NCBI RefSeq assembly: GCF_014639655.1
Contig: NZ_BMGB01000002.1
Location: 558,001-622,000 of the forward strand
Reading direction: 5' to 3'
Source: Conyzicola nivalis
GTDB taxonomy: Bacteria; Actinomycetota; Actinomycetes; Actinomycetales; Microbacteriaceae
Length of the DNA stretch: 64,000 nucleotides
Positions within the stretch are counted from its first letter, which is position 1, and every line of letters begins with the position of its first letter. Under the pieces are notes generated by a model. The model was not told the origin of the DNA. It ran no database searches and saw nothing but the letters and a program-made list of their open reading frames with translations. Positions 25,068 through 35,158 of this stretch are shown here, in pieces. A program made the position numbers and the translations under genes.

Positions 25068-26045
25068 ATGACTGTCTACCTGCTGCGCCGGAGCGCGTTC
25101 CTCCTGGTCTCCTTCGTCATCGCCATGGTGGCCATCTTCGTGCTGCTCCGGCTGCTGCCCGGCGACCCGTCGAATGCGCTGCTCTCGGCGACGTCTACGC
25201 CCGAGCAGATCGCAGCCGCTCAGGCCCAGGTGGGCGCCGACCGTCCGGTGCTCGAGCAGTTCACGACCTGGTTCGGGCAGCTCGCGAGCTTCGACCTCGG
25301 CGAGTCGTTCATCAGCTCGCTGCCGGTCGGTCCGGAGATCGCGGCGCGGCTCGCGGTGACCGTGCCGCTCACGCTGATGGCCTTCGCGCTGGCTCTCGTG
25401 ATCTCGCTCGTCGCCGGCTTCGTCGCGGCGACGAAGAGCGACCGCTGGTACGGCATCCTGATCTCCGGATTCTCGCAGCTCGGCGTCGCCGTTCCCGTGT
25501 TCTGGGTCGGCATCCTCCTCGTCAGCGTCTTCGCGGTCGGCCTGCGCTGGCTGCCGTCGAGCGGGTTCCCTCGCGACGACTGGGCCGACCCGGCCGACGC
25601 CCTCCGATCCCTCACCCTGCCGGTGATCACCGTCGCGATCGTGATGAGCGCGTCGCTCACCCGCTATGTGCGCTCGGCCACCCTCGACGTGATCGGCAGC
25701 GACTACCTGCGCTCGGCGCGCGCGCAGGGGTCGGGGTACGTCGAGGCGCTCTGGCGGCACGGGCTGCGCAACGGTGCCGTGCCGGTCATCTCCATCCTCG
25801 GAATCGAACTGGCCACCACCTTCCTCGGCGCCGTCGTGGTGGAGAGCGTCTTCGGGCTTCCCGGCCTCGGCAGCATGCTGCTTCGCGGCATCGAACAACA
25901 CGACTACCCGAACATCCAGGGCGTGCTGTTCGTGAGCACGCTCGCCGTGCTGGTGATCGGCTTCGCCGCCGACATCGCCCAGCGCCTCGTCGACCCGCGC
26001 CTGCGGCTGAGCCTGTCGGGCAACAGAACGGGGGCAAGCCGATGA
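25068..26045 (+). CDS. ABC transporter permease, DppB family
   Basis: 325 residues, six helices. N-terminal helix MTVYLLRRSAFLLVSFVIAM and the LRLLPGDP motif are typical of DppB/OppB. The cytoplasmic loop has YLRSARAQGSGYVEALWRHGLRN, the EAA motif. ATG start 10 bases after the hairpin; ends with an ATGA overlap on the next permease. Confidence 0.92.
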   Translation: MTVYLLRRSAFLLVSFVIAMVAIFVLLRLLPGDPSNALLSATSTPEQIAAAQAQVGADRPVLEQFTTWFGQLASFDLGESFISSLPVGPEIAARLAVTVPLTLMAFALALVISLVAGFVAATKSDRWYGILISGFSQLGVAVPVFWVGILLVSVFAVGLRWLPSSGFPRDDWADPADALRSLTLPVITVAIVMSASLTRYVRSATLDVIGSDYLRSARAQGSGYVEALWRHGLRNGAVPVISILGIELATTFLGAVVVESVFGLPGLGSMLLRGIEQHDYPNIQGVLFVSTLAVLVIGFAADIAQRLVDPRLRLSLSGNRTGASR

Positions 26046-26893
26046 GCGCAGCGACCGTGCTGGTCTCGACCCTGCCGCCCCGCCGCCGCTCGTGGACCCT
26101 CGTCGTGGGCCTCGTGCTCTCGCTCGCCGTCGTCGCGGTGGCGCTGGTCTCCCTCGTCTGGCTGCCGTTCGACCCCTCCGACACCAGCGGCACCCGGCTC
26201 GAGACCCCGAGCGGCACGCACTGGCTCGGCACCGACCGGCTCGGCCGCGACCTCGCCACCCAGCTGATGATCGGCGCCCGTATAGCGCTCGCCGTGGGCC
26301 TCGGCTCGGTCGCGGTGGGCGCCGTCGTGGGCATCACGGTCGGTCTCGTGGCCGCGTTCGCGGCCGCCTGGCTGGATGACACGATCTCCGCCGCCCTCGA
26401 CGTGGTGATCGCGTTCCCGGTGCTGCTGCTCGCCATGCTCATCGTCGCGGCCCAGGGGGCGTCGCTCGGCTCGGTCATCCTGGCCATCGGGCTCGCGATG
26501 TCGGCCGTCGTCGCCCGCCTCACCCGCGTGCTCACCAAGCGCGTGCTCGGCGAACAGTTCGTGACCGCCGCACGCACCTCGGGCACGCGCTGGCCCGGCA
26601 TCGTCGCGCGGCACATCCTGCCCAACATCTGGCCGACCCTCAGCGTGAACCTCGCCCTGCAGTTCGGGGTCGCTGTGCTCGCCGAGGCCAGCCTCTCGTA
26701 CCTGGGACTCGGCGCCCCGCCACCCAACGCGTCGTGGGGCAGGCTGCTGCAGGAGGCACAGGGGACGGTCGTGACCGCGCCCGTCGGCGCCATCGCCCCG
26801 GGCCTCGCGCTCGTCGTGCTCGTGCTCGGCGTGAACTTCGTCGCGGACGGCCTGCGCGACGTCGCCGACCCGTCGAGAAGGAGGAGCCGATGA
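26042..26893 (+). CDS. ABC transporter permease, DppC family
   Basis: 283 residues. First helix at about 18-40, then the DppC mark HWLGTDRLGRDL, and the EAA loop FVTAARTSGTRWPGIVARHILPN. Pairs with the DppB-like protein to form the channel. Starts inside the previous stop and ends inside the next start (both ATGA). Confidence 0.92.
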   Translation: MSAATVLVSTLPPRRRSWTLVVGLVLSLAVVAVALVSLVWLPFDPSDTSGTRLETPSGTHWLGTDRLGRDLATQLMIGARIALAVGLGSVAVGAVVGITVGLVAAFAAAWLDDTISAALDVVIAFPVLLLAMLIVAAQGASLGSVILAIGLAMSAVVARLTRVLTKRVLGEQFVTAARTSGTRWPGIVARHILPNIWPTLSVNLALQFGVAVLAEASLSYLGLGAPPPNASWGRLLQEAQGTVVTAPVGAIAPGLALVVLVLGVNFVADGLRDVADPSRRRSR

Positions 26894-27696
26894 GCGCTTC
26901 AGCCAGCACGGCACTGCTCGACGTCACCTCGCTCGGCGTGCACACGCCGGCCGGGCGTGCCCTGGTGAGCGACTTGTCGTTCGACCTCGACGCGGGCCAG
27001 CGCCTCGGGCTGATCGGCGAATCCGGCAGCGGTAAATCCGTCACGTCGCTCGCGGTCACCGGGCTGCTCGGTGCGGGCCTCACACCCACCGGCAGCGTGC
27101 TGCTCGACGGCGTCGAAGTCGTGGGGGCCGGTGAAAAGAGCCTCGTCCCGCTGCGGGGGCGCGTGGCATCCGTCGTCTTCCAGGAACCGCTCACCGCGCT
27201 CGATCCGCTCATGCGCATCGGACGCCAGGTCGCCGAACCGATCGCCCGGCACCGCGGGCTGCGCGGTGGAGCCCTGCGCACCGCCGTCGCCGAGGCGCTC
27301 GACGAGGTCGGACTCGACGACGCGCGCATCGCCCGCGCGTACCCGCACGAGATCTCCGGCGGACAGCGCCAGCGAGCCGCCATCGCCATCGCGCTCGGCA
27401 GCCGTCCGCGGCTGCTCATCGCGGACGAGCCGACCACCGCGCTCGACGTGACCGTGCAGGCGCAGATCCTGGGGCTGCTCGACGAGCTCGTCGACGCCCG
27501 CGGCATGGCACTGCTGTTCATCAGCCACGACCTCGCCGTCGTATCGGCGATGACCAGCGACGTGATCGTCATGCGCCACGGTGTCGCCGTCGAACGCGGG
27601 GCGATCGCCGACCTGCTGCGCGCACCCGCCGACCCGTACACGGCCGAGCTCGTGCGCAGCGCGCGGGCCCTTGACGACATGCTGGGGGCGTCATGA
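26890..27696 (+). CDS. ABC transporter ATP-binding protein, DppD family
   Basis: 268 residues. Walker A GESGSGKS at 43-50, signature ISGGQRQR, Walker B LLIADEPTTALDVTVQ. The C-terminal extension typical of DppD, with a Cys-containing iron-sulfur site, is not obvious here; the protein ends soon after DPYTAELVRSARAL. Works as a heterodimer with the next ATPase. Confidence 0.92.
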   Translation: MSASASTALLDVTSLGVHTPAGRALVSDLSFDLDAGQRLGLIGESGSGKSVTSLAVTGLLGAGLTPTGSVLLDGVEVVGAGEKSLVPLRGRVASVVFQEPLTALDPLMRIGRQVAEPIARHRGLRGGALRTAVAEALDEVGLDDARIARAYPHEISGGQRQRAAIAIALGSRPRLLIADEPTTALDVTVQAQILGLLDELVDARGMALLFISHDLAVVSAMTSDVIVMRHGVAVERGAIADLLRAPADPYTAELVRSARALDDMLGAS

Positions 27697-28445
27697 GTCT
27701 GCTCGAACTGCGCGGTGTCTCGTACCGCTACCGCAAGGGCGCGCTCGCGCTCGACGACGTGTCGATCGCCGTGGGCGAGGGGCAGAGCGTCGGGCTCGTC
27801 GGCGAATCGGGGAGTGGCAAGTCGACGATCGTGCGGCTGATGCTCGCGCTCGCGAAACCCGCCTCGGGCCAGCTGCTGTTCGAGGGCGCGCCAGTCACTG
27901 CCGCCACGACGCGGCGCTTCCGGGCGTCGGTGCAGACCGTGTTCCAGGATCCGTACTCGTCGCTCGACCCGCGGCAGCGGATCGCCTCGATCGTCGCCGA
28001 GCCGCTGCGGTCGCTCGGCATCGCCCGCGGCGACGAGGCCCGCACGCTGGTCACCGCCTCGCTCGCCTCGGTCGGACTCGCCGCCGACACCCTCGCGCGC
28101 TACCCGCACGAATTCTCCGGCGGACAGCGCCAGCGCATCGCGATCGCCCGCGCCACCGTGAGCCACCCGCGGCTGCTGCTCGCCGACGAGCCGGTGAGCG
28201 CGCTCGACGTGACCACGCGCATCCAGGTGATCGACCTGCTGGCGCAGCTGCGGGAGTCGGCCGGGCTCGCGATTCTTATGGTGTCGCACGACCTGAGCGC
28301 GGTCGCCGCGCTGTGCGACGAGACCGTTGTGCTGAACGCGGGGCGCATCGTCGAGCGGGGAGCCACGGGGGATATCCTGAGTGCCCCGCGCGAGCCGTAC
28401 ACGCGCCGCCTCGTCGAGGCCGTGCCGCGGCTGCCGCCGCTCTAG
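27693..28445 (+). CDS. ABC transporter ATP-binding protein, DppF family
   Basis: 250 residues. Walker A GESGSGKST at 37-45, FQDPYSSLDPRQRI Q-loop, FSGGQRQR signature and LLLADEPVSALDVTTR Walker B. Second ATPase of the importer; starts within the stop of the first. The PRL substrate loop near the end is short. Last gene of the operon; a cluster of palindromes follows. Confidence 0.92.
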   Translation: MSLLELRGVSYRYRKGALALDDVSIAVGEGQSVGLVGESGSGKSTIVRLMLALAKPASGQLLFEGAPVTAATTRRFRASVQTVFQDPYSSLDPRQRIASIVAEPLRSLGIARGDEARTLVTASLASVGLAADTLARYPHEFSGGQRQRIAIARATVSHPRLLLADEPVSALDVTTRIQVIDLLAQLRESAGLAILMVSHDLSAVAALCDETVVLNAGRIVERGATGDILSAPREPYTRRLVEAVPRLPPL

Positions 28446-28495
28446 CCGGCCCCGCCGGTCGAATGCGAGCTCTGCGAGCGTATCGAGATCCCCCC

Positions 28496-28553
28496 GAGCC
28501 GAAACCGGCTGGATGAGCCCGCCACGGTCGCGTCATCCGCCCGAAAACGGCTC
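28496..28553. repeat. 58-bp intergenic repeat with GAGCCG...CGGCTC ends, copy 2
   Basis: Same length and ends as the element at 12367-12424 (43 of 58 positions alike). Here it sits between convergent genes, flanked by two fragments of another dispersed palindrome (CGTATCGAGA upstream and TTTCGATACGG downstream). Confidence 0.6.
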
Positions 28554-28555
28554 GT

Positions 28556-28593
28556 AAACCCGGCCGGGTTTCGATACGGGCGCCCGAGCGCCC
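28556..28593. terminator. Two adjacent hairpins between convergent genes
   Basis: AAACCCGGCCGGGTTT (28556-28571) is a perfect 16-base palindrome; GGGCGC-N4-GCGCCC follows at 28578-28593. They lie before the hemolysin III stop and after the dppF-like gene, so they can end transcription from both sides. The closing TACTCAACCAGCGG is a common tail of REP elements in Microbacteriaceae-like genomes. Confidence 0.5.
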
Positions 28594-28609
28594 TACTCAA
28601 CCAGCGGCT

Positions 28610-29347
28610 CTACAGCACCGGCGGGTTCGTCGCGACGATGAAGATGCCCGCCCAGTGGCACAGGAACGCCAGCAGCGTCAGCGTGTGGAAGATCTCGTGG
28701 AACCCGAACTTCCCGGGGAACGGGTTGGGCCGCTTCATCCCGTAGATGACGGCGCCCACCGTGTAGAACAGACCGCCGACCAGGATCAGCGTCATCATCG
28801 CGGCGTCGGCCTGGAAGAAGTCGACGATGAAGATCAGCGACGCGTAGCCGAGCAGCAGGTACAGCGGCACGTACAGCCAGCGCGGGGCGCCAATCCAGAA
28901 GACGCGGAACAGGATGCCCAGCCCGGCACCGCCCCACACAAGCCAGAGCAGCAGCACCGACTTGTCGTGGGGGAGCGCGAGCACCGTGATCGGCGTGTAC
29001 GAACCGGCGATCAGCAGGAAGATGTTGGCGTGGTCGATGCGCTTGAAGATGGCCTTGGTCTTCGGTTTCCAGTCGATGCGGTGGTAGAGCGCGGAGTTGC
29101 CGAAGAGCAGAAGAGAGGATGCCACGAAGACGCTCGAGCTGATGCGCGCCGCGGCGCCGTCCGCTGCCACGATGAGGATGATGCCGAGCACGATCGCCAA
29201 CGGGAACGTGCCGGCGTGAATCCACCCGCGCCAGGTCGGCTTCGCGTCGAGGGCGTCGTATTCGATCGCGTCATCCAACAGGGGGACATTCGGCAGATCC
29301 GCCGCGGGCTCTTCGTCTGCTCGGGTTCCGGGTGCGTCTGCGGTCAT
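28610..29347 (-). CDS. Hemolysin III family / TrhA-like PAQR membrane protein
   Basis: 245 residues with seven predicted helices after a 45-residue polar N-terminus. Family marks: the SALYHRIDWK motif with the metal-binding His, IDHANIFLLIAGSYTP, and the C-terminal GFHEIFHTLTLLAFLCHW motif with the His pair. PAQR-family proteins affect membrane energetics and lipid homeostasis; hemolytic activity is not implied. Its place next to the isoprenyl transferase is conserved in mycobacteria. Confidence 0.9.
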   Translation of the reverse strand: MTADAPGTRADEEPAADLPNVPLLDDAIEYDALDAKPTWRGWIHAGTFPLAIVLGIILIVAADGAAARISSSVFVASSLLLFGNSALYHRIDWKPKTKAIFKRIDHANIFLLIAGSYTPITVLALPHDKSVLLLWLVWGGAGLGILFRVFWIGAPRWLYVPLYLLLGYASLIFIVDFFQADAAMMTLILVGGLFYTVGAVIYGMKRPNPFPGKFGFHEIFHTLTLLAFLCHWAGIFIVATNPPVL

Positions 29348-29412
29348 GACTGAAGCTTACTTGGACGGGTTTCTCCCAGAGTGTGCGTCCGGATTGGGCT
29401 AGCGTAGGCGAG

Positions 29413-30198
29413 GTGAAAGACAGGCAAGTACCCCTCGGCCGTGGCTTTCTCTATGGGCTCTACCAGACCCGGCTGCGCCGCCGGCTCGACAAGACCGCCA
29501 TCCCCCAGCACGTCGCCATGATTTTCGACGGCAACCGCCGGTGGGCCCGGCAGCGCGGCCTCGAGACGGCCGCCCACGGGCACAGCGCGGGCGCGCTCAA
29601 GATCCACGAGTTCCTCTCCTGGTGCGACGACCTCGGCGTCTCCGTCGTCACCCTCTACCTGCTCTCGAACGACAACCTCGTCAACCGCGGCAACGAAGAA
29701 CTCGACCAGCTGTTCGACATCATCGCCGAGCTCAGCGAAGACCTCGCCGCGACGAGCGACTGGCGCGTGCAGCAGGTGGGCACGAAGGAGGGTCTGCCCT
29801 CCTCGCTCGTCGACGCGATGGCCGCCGCGGAGAAGAAGACCGCGACGAACTCCGGCCTGCACATCAACCTCGCCGTCGGCTACGGCGGACGCCGCGAGAT
29901 CGCGGACGCCGTGCGCAGCATCGTGCACCAGCACAACTCCGAGGGCGGCAAGCTCGACGACCTCGCCGAGCTGCTCACCCCCGAGCTCATCGCCGAGCAC
30001 CTCTACACGCAGGGCCAGCCCGACCCCGACCTCGTCATCCGCACCTCGGGTGAGCAGCGGATGAGCGACTTCATGCTCTGGCAGAGCGCGCACAGCGAGC
30101 TGTACTTCGTGGAGGCCTTGGGTCCCGACCTGCGCGAGGTGGACTTCCTGCGCGCCCTTCGCGACTACGCCAAGAGACAACGGAGGTTCGGGTCCTGA
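29413..30198 (+). CDS. Isoprenyl transferase (cis-prenyltransferase, UppS family)
   Basis: 261 residues. Catalytic Asp39 in the motif [14 protein letters not shown]; the C-terminal [15 protein letters not shown] motif binds the isopentenyl diphosphate. Enzymes of this family extend allylic diphosphates with cis double bonds to make the lipid carriers for cell wall synthesis. By neighbourhood it matches the short-chain (Z-farnesyl) member near mca in mycobacteria, but chain length cannot be read here. GTG start; TAGCGT with 7-base spacing upstream suggests a leaderless message, while a GTG 30 bases upstream is the alternative. Confidence 0.9.
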   Translation: MKDRQVPLGRGFLYGLYQTRLRRRLDKTAIPQHVAMIFDGNRRWARQRGLETAAHGHSAGALKIHEFLSWCDDLGVSVVTLYLLSNDNLVNRGNEELDQLFDIIAELSEDLAATSDWRVQQVGTKEGLPSSLVDAMAAAEKKTATNSGLHINLAVGYGGRREIADAVRSIVHQHNSEGGKLDDLAELLTPELIAEHLYTQGQPDPDLVIRTSGEQRMSDFMLWQSAHSELYFVEALGPDLREVDFLRALRDYAKRQRRFGS

Positions 30199-31319
30199 TG
30201 CACATCGACGAATTCGCCGCCCGCTTCAACGAAGAACCCGGCTACCTCGACTTCGCGCGCGTCGGCCCGATCGGCACCGCCGTGATCGAGGAGCAGAACG
30301 CGCAGAGCGACCTGCTCTCCCGTGGCCGGTTCGGCACCCTCTCCTCGCTCGACGACGAAGACGTGCGTGTGCGCGATGCCGTCGCGGCGCTCACCGGATT
30401 CGCCGCCGACCACGTCGTCTTCCAGCCGAACACCAGCCAGGGCCTGATGCACGCCATGTTCGGCGTGACGGGCGGCGTCGCCCTCTCGATGGGCGAGTTC
30501 CCCAGCGTGACCTTCGCGGCCGCCCGCGCCGCCGAGAGCCTCGGTGTGCTCGCCCCGCTCTGGCTCGAGACCGACCACGGCCGGGTCACGCCCGGCAACC
30601 TGCGCGACCAGCTCACGCCCGCCATCACCGCGGTCGCGGTGAGTCTCGTGGACTACCGCACCGGGTACCTCGCCGACATCGAGGGCATCCGCCAGGTCAT
30701 CGGCGACCGCCTGCTCATCGTCGACGCGATCCAAGGCTTCGGGGTGGCGGATGCGCCCTACGGTGTCGCCGACGTCGTCGTAGCCGGCGGGCAGAAGTGG
30801 GTACGTTCCGGTTGGGGCACCGGCTTCCTCGCGCTCAGCGACCGCGCCCTCGAGCAGCTCACCCCGGTCTTCTCCGGATTCACCGGCACCGACTCCGAAT
30901 CCCAGCCCATGGACGAAGTTCTCGAGCCGAGCACCGGCGCTCGGGCGTTCAGCGTCAGCAACCCCGACCGGGTAGCCCAGGCGCGGTTCGCGGCGGCTCT
31001 CGAGGAGATCAGTTCTGTGGGTGTCGGGCCCATCCGCGACCGCATCATCGAGAAGACGACGCGCATCATCGACCTGGCCGACGAGTTCGGCATCCCGGTC
31101 GCGTCGTCGCGGGCCGAGAACGAGCGCGCCGGCATCGTCGTGATCGAACCGGCCGCCGACCAGCTGACCATTCTCGAGGCGTCGCTGTTCAACCACGGGG
31201 TCACGGCGACGACCCGCGCGGGCCGGGTGCGCCTCAGCGCGCACGTCAGCACCGACGACGACACGTTCGACATGCTGCGCGCGAGCTTCACCAGTTTCGG
31301 GTCGGCGATCAACGTTTAA
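30198..31319 (+). CDS. Class V aminotransferase-fold PLP enzyme (cysteine desulfurase/kynureninase-like)
   Basis: 373 residues. Aminotransferase class V fold: PLP-contacting [11 protein letters not shown] and the Schiff-base lysine in [19 protein letters not shown] near residue 200. The RHxxS-type elements of true cysteine desulfurases are not evident, and the sequence looks more like the kynureninase/isopenicillin-epimerase side. Substrate unknown. ATG shares a base with the stop of the isoprenyl transferase (TGATG), so the two are coupled. Confidence 0.82.
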   Translation: MHIDEFAARFNEEPGYLDFARVGPIGTAVIEEQNAQSDLLSRGRFGTLSSLDDEDVRVRDAVAALTGFAADHVVFQPNTSQGLMHAMFGVTGGVALSMGEFPSVTFAAARAAESLGVLAPLWLETDHGRVTPGNLRDQLTPAITAVAVSLVDYRTGYLADIEGIRQVIGDRLLIVDAIQGFGVADAPYGVADVVVAGGQKWVRSGWGTGFLALSDRALEQLTPVFSGFTGTDSESQPMDEVLEPSTGARAFSVSNPDRVAQARFAAALEEISSVGVGPIRDRIIEKTTRIIDLADEFGIPVASSRAENERAGIVVIEPAADQLTILEASLFNHGVTATTRAGRVRLSAHVSTDDDTFDMLRASFTSFGSAINV

Positions 31320-31376
31320 GGATTTACCTCCCGGACACATTGGCCATGGCGTGTCGGTTAGTCGCCGGGGTCGCCC

Positions 31377-31459
31377 GACGCTTAGCGTCAGTTCCATCAG
31401 GTATGGCGCCTGGTCGAGACGGCCATGTAAGTTCGTCTTCGCAACGTAGTTGGCCGTCT
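31377..31459. promoter_or_regulatory. Structured leader of PIN-PhoH gene
   Basis: The 185 bases before the PhoH start do not look coding: the frame is open, but third positions are about half A/T, unlike all neighbours. They hold GACGCTtAGCGTC (31377-31389) and AGACGGCCA/TGGCCGTCT arms (31417-31425 with 31451-31459, nine perfect pairs) whose loop folds again (GTTCG...CGCAAC). A regulatory 5' RNA is plausible. Confidence 0.45.
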
Positions 31460-31504
31460 TCGCAGACTGGATCCGAGTGCGCGTCACTCGGGGATGGAGT
31501 GCAC

Positions 31505-32860
31505 GTGCCCTACAACGCTAGCCCCCGACAGAACACCGCACAGTCTTCGGAAAACCAGGCCGCGACAGCCGAGCGCACGTACGTGCTCGACACCTCGGTC
31601 CTGCTCTCCGACCCGAAAGCGGTCTTCCGCTTCGCGGAACACGCGGTCGTCCTGCCGGTCATCGTTATCAGCGAACTCGAGAGCAAGCGCAACGACCCGG
31701 AGATCGGGTACTTCGCCCGCCAGGCGCTGCGCAACCTCGACGAGCTGCGCGTGCAGCACGAACGCCTCGACTTCCCGATCGCCGTCGGCGACGACGGGGG
31801 AACGCTGCGGGTCGAGCTCAACCACTCCAACATGTCTGTGCTCCCGTCGGGTCTGCAGCTGGGCGACAACGACTCGCGCATCCTGGCCGTGGCGCTCAAC
31901 CTCGCCAACGACGGGCTCGCGGTAACGGTCGTCTCGAAGGACCTCCCGCTGCGCGTCAAGGCCGCCTCGATCGGCCTCGCCGCCGAGGAGTACCGCGCCG
32001 AACTGGCGGTCGACTCGGGCTTCACCGGGCAGGCCGACATCACGCTCTCGAGTGAGCAGATGAACCAGCTCTACGACAATGAACAGCTCGACTCGCGAAC
32101 CGTGCAGGAGATGCCGGTGAACACCGGCCTGGTCATCCACTCCGACCGCGGCTCGGCCCTCGGCCGGGTCACCGCGCGCGGCAAGATGCGGCTCGTGCGC
32201 GGCGACCGCGACATCTTCGGACTGCACGGCCGCAGCGCCGAACAGCGCCTCGCCATCGACATGCTGCTCGACCCGGAGATCGGCATCGTGTCGCTCGGCG
32301 GGCGCGCGGGAACCGGCAAGTCGGCCCTCGCCCTGTGCGCGGGTCTCGAAGCAGTGCTCGAGAAGCAGCAGTACCGCAAGATCATGGTGTTCCGGCCGCT
32401 GTACGCGGTCGGCGGCCAAGAGCTCGGCTTCCTGCCCGGCGACGCCGCCGAGAAGATGAACCCGTGGGCACAGGCCGTGTTCGACACGCTCGGCTCGGTC
32501 GTCTCGCAGAACGTGCTCGACGAGGTGCTCGAGCGCGGCATCCTCGAGGTGCTGCCGCTCACCCACATCCGCGGACGCTCGCTGCACGACGCCTTCGTGA
32601 TCGTCGACGAGGCCCAGTCGCTCGAGCGCAACGTGCTGCTGACCGTGCTCAGCCGCATCGGCCAGAACTCGCGGGTCGTGCTCACCCACGACGTCGCGCA
32701 GCGTGACAACCTGCGGGTGGGACGCCACGACGGCGTCGCCTCGGTCATCGAGAGCCTCAAGGGGCACCCGCTGTTCGGGCACATCACGCTCATGCGTTCT
32801 GAGCGCAGCGCCATCGCCGCCCTCGTCACCGAGATGCTGGAGTCGAACGAGCTGGCCTAA
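31505..32860 (+). CDS. PIN-PhoH fusion protein (PhoH2-type ATPase/RNase)
   Basis: 451 residues. N-terminal PIN ribonuclease domain (about 25-150) opening with [13 protein letters not shown] (Asp29 is the first metal ligand), and C-terminal PhoH ATPase domain with Walker [10 protein letters not shown] at about 265 and Walker B VIVDEAQS at about 366. PhoH2 proteins unwind and cut RNA; in mycobacteria they act as the toxin of a pair with an upstream antitoxin. No antitoxin-like ORF is seen in the leader here. GTG at 31505 or in-frame GTG two codons earlier, behind GGGGATGGA. Followed by a strong terminator. Confidence 0.9.
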   Translation: MPYNASPRQNTAQSSENQAATAERTYVLDTSVLLSDPKAVFRFAEHAVVLPVIVISELESKRNDPEIGYFARQALRNLDELRVQHERLDFPIAVGDDGGTLRVELNHSNMSVLPSGLQLGDNDSRILAVALNLANDGLAVTVVSKDLPLRVKAASIGLAAEEYRAELAVDSGFTGQADITLSSEQMNQLYDNEQLDSRTVQEMPVNTGLVIHSDRGSALGRVTARGKMRLVRGDRDIFGLHGRSAEQRLAIDMLLDPEIGIVSLGGRAGTGKSALALCAGLEAVLEKQQYRKIMVFRPLYAVGGQELGFLPGDAAEKMNPWAQAVFDTLGSVVSQNVLDEVLERGILEVLPLTHIRGRSLHDAFVIVDEAQSLERNVLLTVLSRIGQNSRVVLTHDVAQRDNLRVGRHDGVASVIESLKGHPLFGHITLMRSERSAIAALVTEMLESNELA

Positions 32861-32880
32861 CCGCACCCGCCGCACAACGC

Positions 32881-32933
32881 AGGGGCAAGTTTTCGACCTT
32901 CCCAGCCGGGCTGGGAGTCGATTGCTTGCCCCT
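32881..32933. terminator. Compound hairpin terminator after PIN-PhoH gene
   Basis: Outer arms AGGGGCAAG/CTTGCCCCT, middle TCGAC/GTCGA and inner CCCAGCC/GGCTGGG nest into one 53-base stem-loop. It starts 21 bases past the stop and ends CCCCTCTGTT. Confidence 0.8.
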
Positions 32934-33009
32934 CTGTTCGTTCGGCGGCCGCGTGCCGGCCGCCCCAGCCACATCGCGCGCCGAATCATCTCGGCCGCCG
33001 ACGCAGAAC

Positions 33010-33037
33010 CGCCCGCCCCGGCGAACCGGGACGGGCG
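33010..33037. terminator. Hairpin terminator after fumC (minus strand)
   Basis: CGCCCGCCCCGG-CGAA-CCGGGACGGGCG, eleven pairs of twelve with a tetraloop, 36 bases beyond the fumC stop in its direction. With the hairpin at 32881-32933 it insulates two convergent genes. Confidence 0.7.
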
Positions 33038-33072
33038 GCGGCGGAACCCCGACGGGTGCTAGCGGGGGCTGG

Positions 33073-34494
33073 CTAGCCCGGGTGCGTCATGCTCAGCACG
33101 TCGAGCGACTTGTCGAGCTGCTCCTCGGAGATCTCGCCGCGTTCCACGAACCCGAGGTCGATGACCGCCTCGCGGATCGTGATGCCGCTGGCCACCGCGT
33201 GCTTGGCGATCTTGGCTGCCGACTCGTAGCCGATGAACTTGTTGAGCGGCGTCACGATCGACGGCGACGACTCGGCCATCGAGCGGGCGCGGTCGAGGTT
33301 GGCGCGCAGGCCGTCGACGGTCTTGTCGGCGAGCAGCACGCTCGAGTTGGCGAGCAGGCGGATCGACTCGAGCAGCGCCGTTCCCATCACCGGGATGGCC
33401 ACGTTCAGCTCGAAGTTGCCGGTCGCGCCGGCCCAGGCGATGGTGGCGTCGTTGCCGATCACGCGGGCGCCCACCATGATGACGGCTTCGGGGATGACGG
33501 GGTTGACCTTGCCGGGCATGATCGACGACCCGGGCTGCAGGTCGGGGATGTGCAGCTCGCCGAGACCGGTGTTCGGGCCGGAACCCATCCAGCGCAGGTC
33601 GTTGCAGATCTTCGTGAGCGACACCGCGATCACCCGGAGGGCTCCGGATGCCTCGACGAGCGCATCGCGGGCACCCTGCGCCTCGAAGTGGTCGACTGCC
33701 TCGGTGATGGGTAGTCCGCTGTCGGCTGCGAGCTGCGCGATGACCTTCTGCGGGAACCCGACGGGAGTGTTGATGCCGGTGCCCACGGCGGTGCCGCCGA
33801 GCGGAACCTCGGCCACGCGCACGATGGTGGCGTTGACCCGGTCGATGCCGAGGCGGATCTGGCGGGCGTAGCCGGCGAACTCCTGGCCGAGCGTGACGGG
33901 GGTCGCGTCCATGAGGTGGGTGCGGCCCGACTTCACCGCGGTGGCCCAGAGGGCGGCCTTCTCGTCGAGGGCCGCGGCGAGGTGCTCGAGGGCCGGGATC
34001 AGGTCGCCGAGCAGTGCGCCGGTGACGGCCACGTGCACCGAGGTCGGGAACACGTCGTTCGACGACTGCGACGCGTTGACGTGGTCGTTGGGGTGCACGG
34101 GCGAGCCGAGGGTCGCCGTCGCGAGCGACGCCAGCACCTCGTTGATGTTCATGTTCGACGACGTGCCACTGCCGGTCTGGTAGGTGTCGACCGGGAAGTG
34201 GTCGTGGTGCTCGCCGGCAATCAGGGTGTCCGCGGCGGCGACCACGGCATCCGCGATTTTCTGATCGATGATCCCCAGCGATCCGTTGACGATCGCGGCA
34301 GCGCGCTTGATCCGGGCGAGGGCGACGATCTGGGCCGGCTCCAGACCGGAGCCGGAGATGGGGAAGTTCTCGACCGCGCGCTGCGTCTGGGCGCCGTAGA
34401 GAGCGTCGATGGGAACGAGCACTTCGCCCATCGTGTCGTGTTCGACGCGGAACGCGCTCGAATCGACGGGGGATGAGGCGGGGGAGGTGGTCAC
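33073..34494 (-). CDS. fumC: Fumarate hydratase class II
   Basis: 473 residues. The fumarase/aspartase signature [11 protein letters not shown] holds the catalytic Ser loop; [12 protein letters not shown] and [11 protein letters not shown] (His) complete the active site. It interconverts fumarate and malate in the TCA cycle without iron-sulfur cluster. Argininosuccinate lyase and adenylosuccinate lyase are less likely because of the fumarase-specific [13 protein letters not shown] opening. GTG start. Last gene of a five-gene minus-strand run beginning with xseA. Confidence 0.96.
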   Translation of the reverse strand: MTTSPASSPVDSSAFRVEHDTMGEVLVPIDALYGAQTQRAVENFPISGSGLEPAQIVALARIKRAAAIVNGSLGIIDQKIADAVVAAADTLIAGEHHDHFPVDTYQTGSGTSSNMNINEVLASLATATLGSPVHPNDHVNASQSSNDVFPTSVHVAVTGALLGDLIPALEHLAAALDEKAALWATAVKSGRTHLMDATPVTLGQEFAGYARQIRLGIDRVNATIVRVAEVPLGGTAVGTGINTPVGFPQKVIAQLAADSGLPITEAVDHFEAQGARDALVEASGALRVIAVSLTKICNDLRWMGSGPNTGLGELHIPDLQPGSSIMPGKVNPVIPEAVIMVGARVIGNDATIAWAGATGNFELNVAIPVMGTALLESIRLLANSSVLLADKTVDGLRANLDRARSMAESSPSIVTPLNKFIGYESAAKIAKHAVASGITIREAVIDLGFVERGEISEEQLDKSLDVLSMTHPG

Positions 34495-34522
34495 GTCATT
34501 GGGCCTTCCGTTGGTGGGGGTG

Positions 34523-35158
34523 TTACAGATTTCCGATGCGGATGTCGGGGACCGCGCGGCCCTCGAGCAGCCGGTAGTTCGCGCCCACGATAGCCAGCGT
34601 ACCGGCGGCGATACCGTCGCTGATGAGCTCGGATGACTCGATCAGCTCGGCGATCGTGTCGCGCAGGTGCTCGCGGCCGACGTCGTGGGCGTCCACCGCT
34701 CCCGGCGCGAGCGCACCGTCGGTCGAACCGGCGACGCGGCGCACGGCCGGCACGATTTTCGAGATCAGATGGCCGATGTGCGGCGGCAGCGCGGGGGCGT
34801 CGTCGGCCTGCGAGTCGATCGCGGCGCGCACGGCACCGCACTCGTCGTGGCCGAGCACGACGATGAGCGGCACCTTGAGCACCGCGACCGCGTACTCCAG
34901 CGAGCCGACGACCGACTCGGAGATGATCTGGCCGGCGTTGCGCACCACGAACAGGTCGCCGATGCCTTTGTCGAAGATGATCTCGGCGGCGAGGCGCGAG
35001 TCGCTGCAGCCGAAGAGCGCGGCGTCGGGCCGCTGTGCCGTGGCGACGGACTCGCGACGCTCGACGTCTTGACGCGGGTGCAGCGGCGCGCCGGACACGA
35101 ACCGGTCGTTGCCGCGGACCATCTCGGCCCAGGCCTTTGCGGGAGCTTTATCGGGCAT
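34523..35158 (-). CDS. Beta-class carbonic anhydrase
   Basis: 211 residues. Zinc ligands Cys51 in the CSDSR motif and His104/Cys107 in GHDECGAV; Asp53-Arg55 form the gate dyad. It hydrates carbon dioxide to bicarbonate for carboxylases and pH balance. No signal peptide or membrane part. ATG shares a base with the DUF4245 stop (TAATG) and the gene ends 28 bases before fumC, so TCA-cycle and bicarbonate supply enzymes are co-transcribed here. Confidence 0.94.
   Translation of the reverse strand: MPDKAPAKAWAEMVRGNDRFVSGAPLHPRQDVERRESVATAQRPDAALFGCSDSRLAAEIIFDKGIGDLFVVRNAGQIISESVVGSLEYAVAVLKVPLIVVLGHDECGAVRAAIDSQADDAPALPPHIGHLISKIVPAVRRVAGSTDGALAPGAVDAHDVGREHLRDTIAELIESSELISDGIAAGTLAIVGANYRLLEGRAVPDIRIGNL

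Noticed and set aside
28446-28609. A small gene between the dppF-like and hemolysin III genes
   Set aside because: The sequence is made of palindromes and repeat fragments; no start with ribosome site and no coding bias.
31346-31504. N-terminal extension or small antitoxin ORF upstream of PIN-PhoH
   Set aside because: The frame is open and in frame with PhoH, but third positions are about half A/T, and the residues are Ser-rich and unlike any family; neighbours have nearly all G/C third positions.
34491-34841. Minus-strand ORF overlapping the carbonic anhydrase gene up to fumC
   Set aside because: It is Arg-rich shadow of the carbonic anhydrase, whose zinc motifs are in the other frame.
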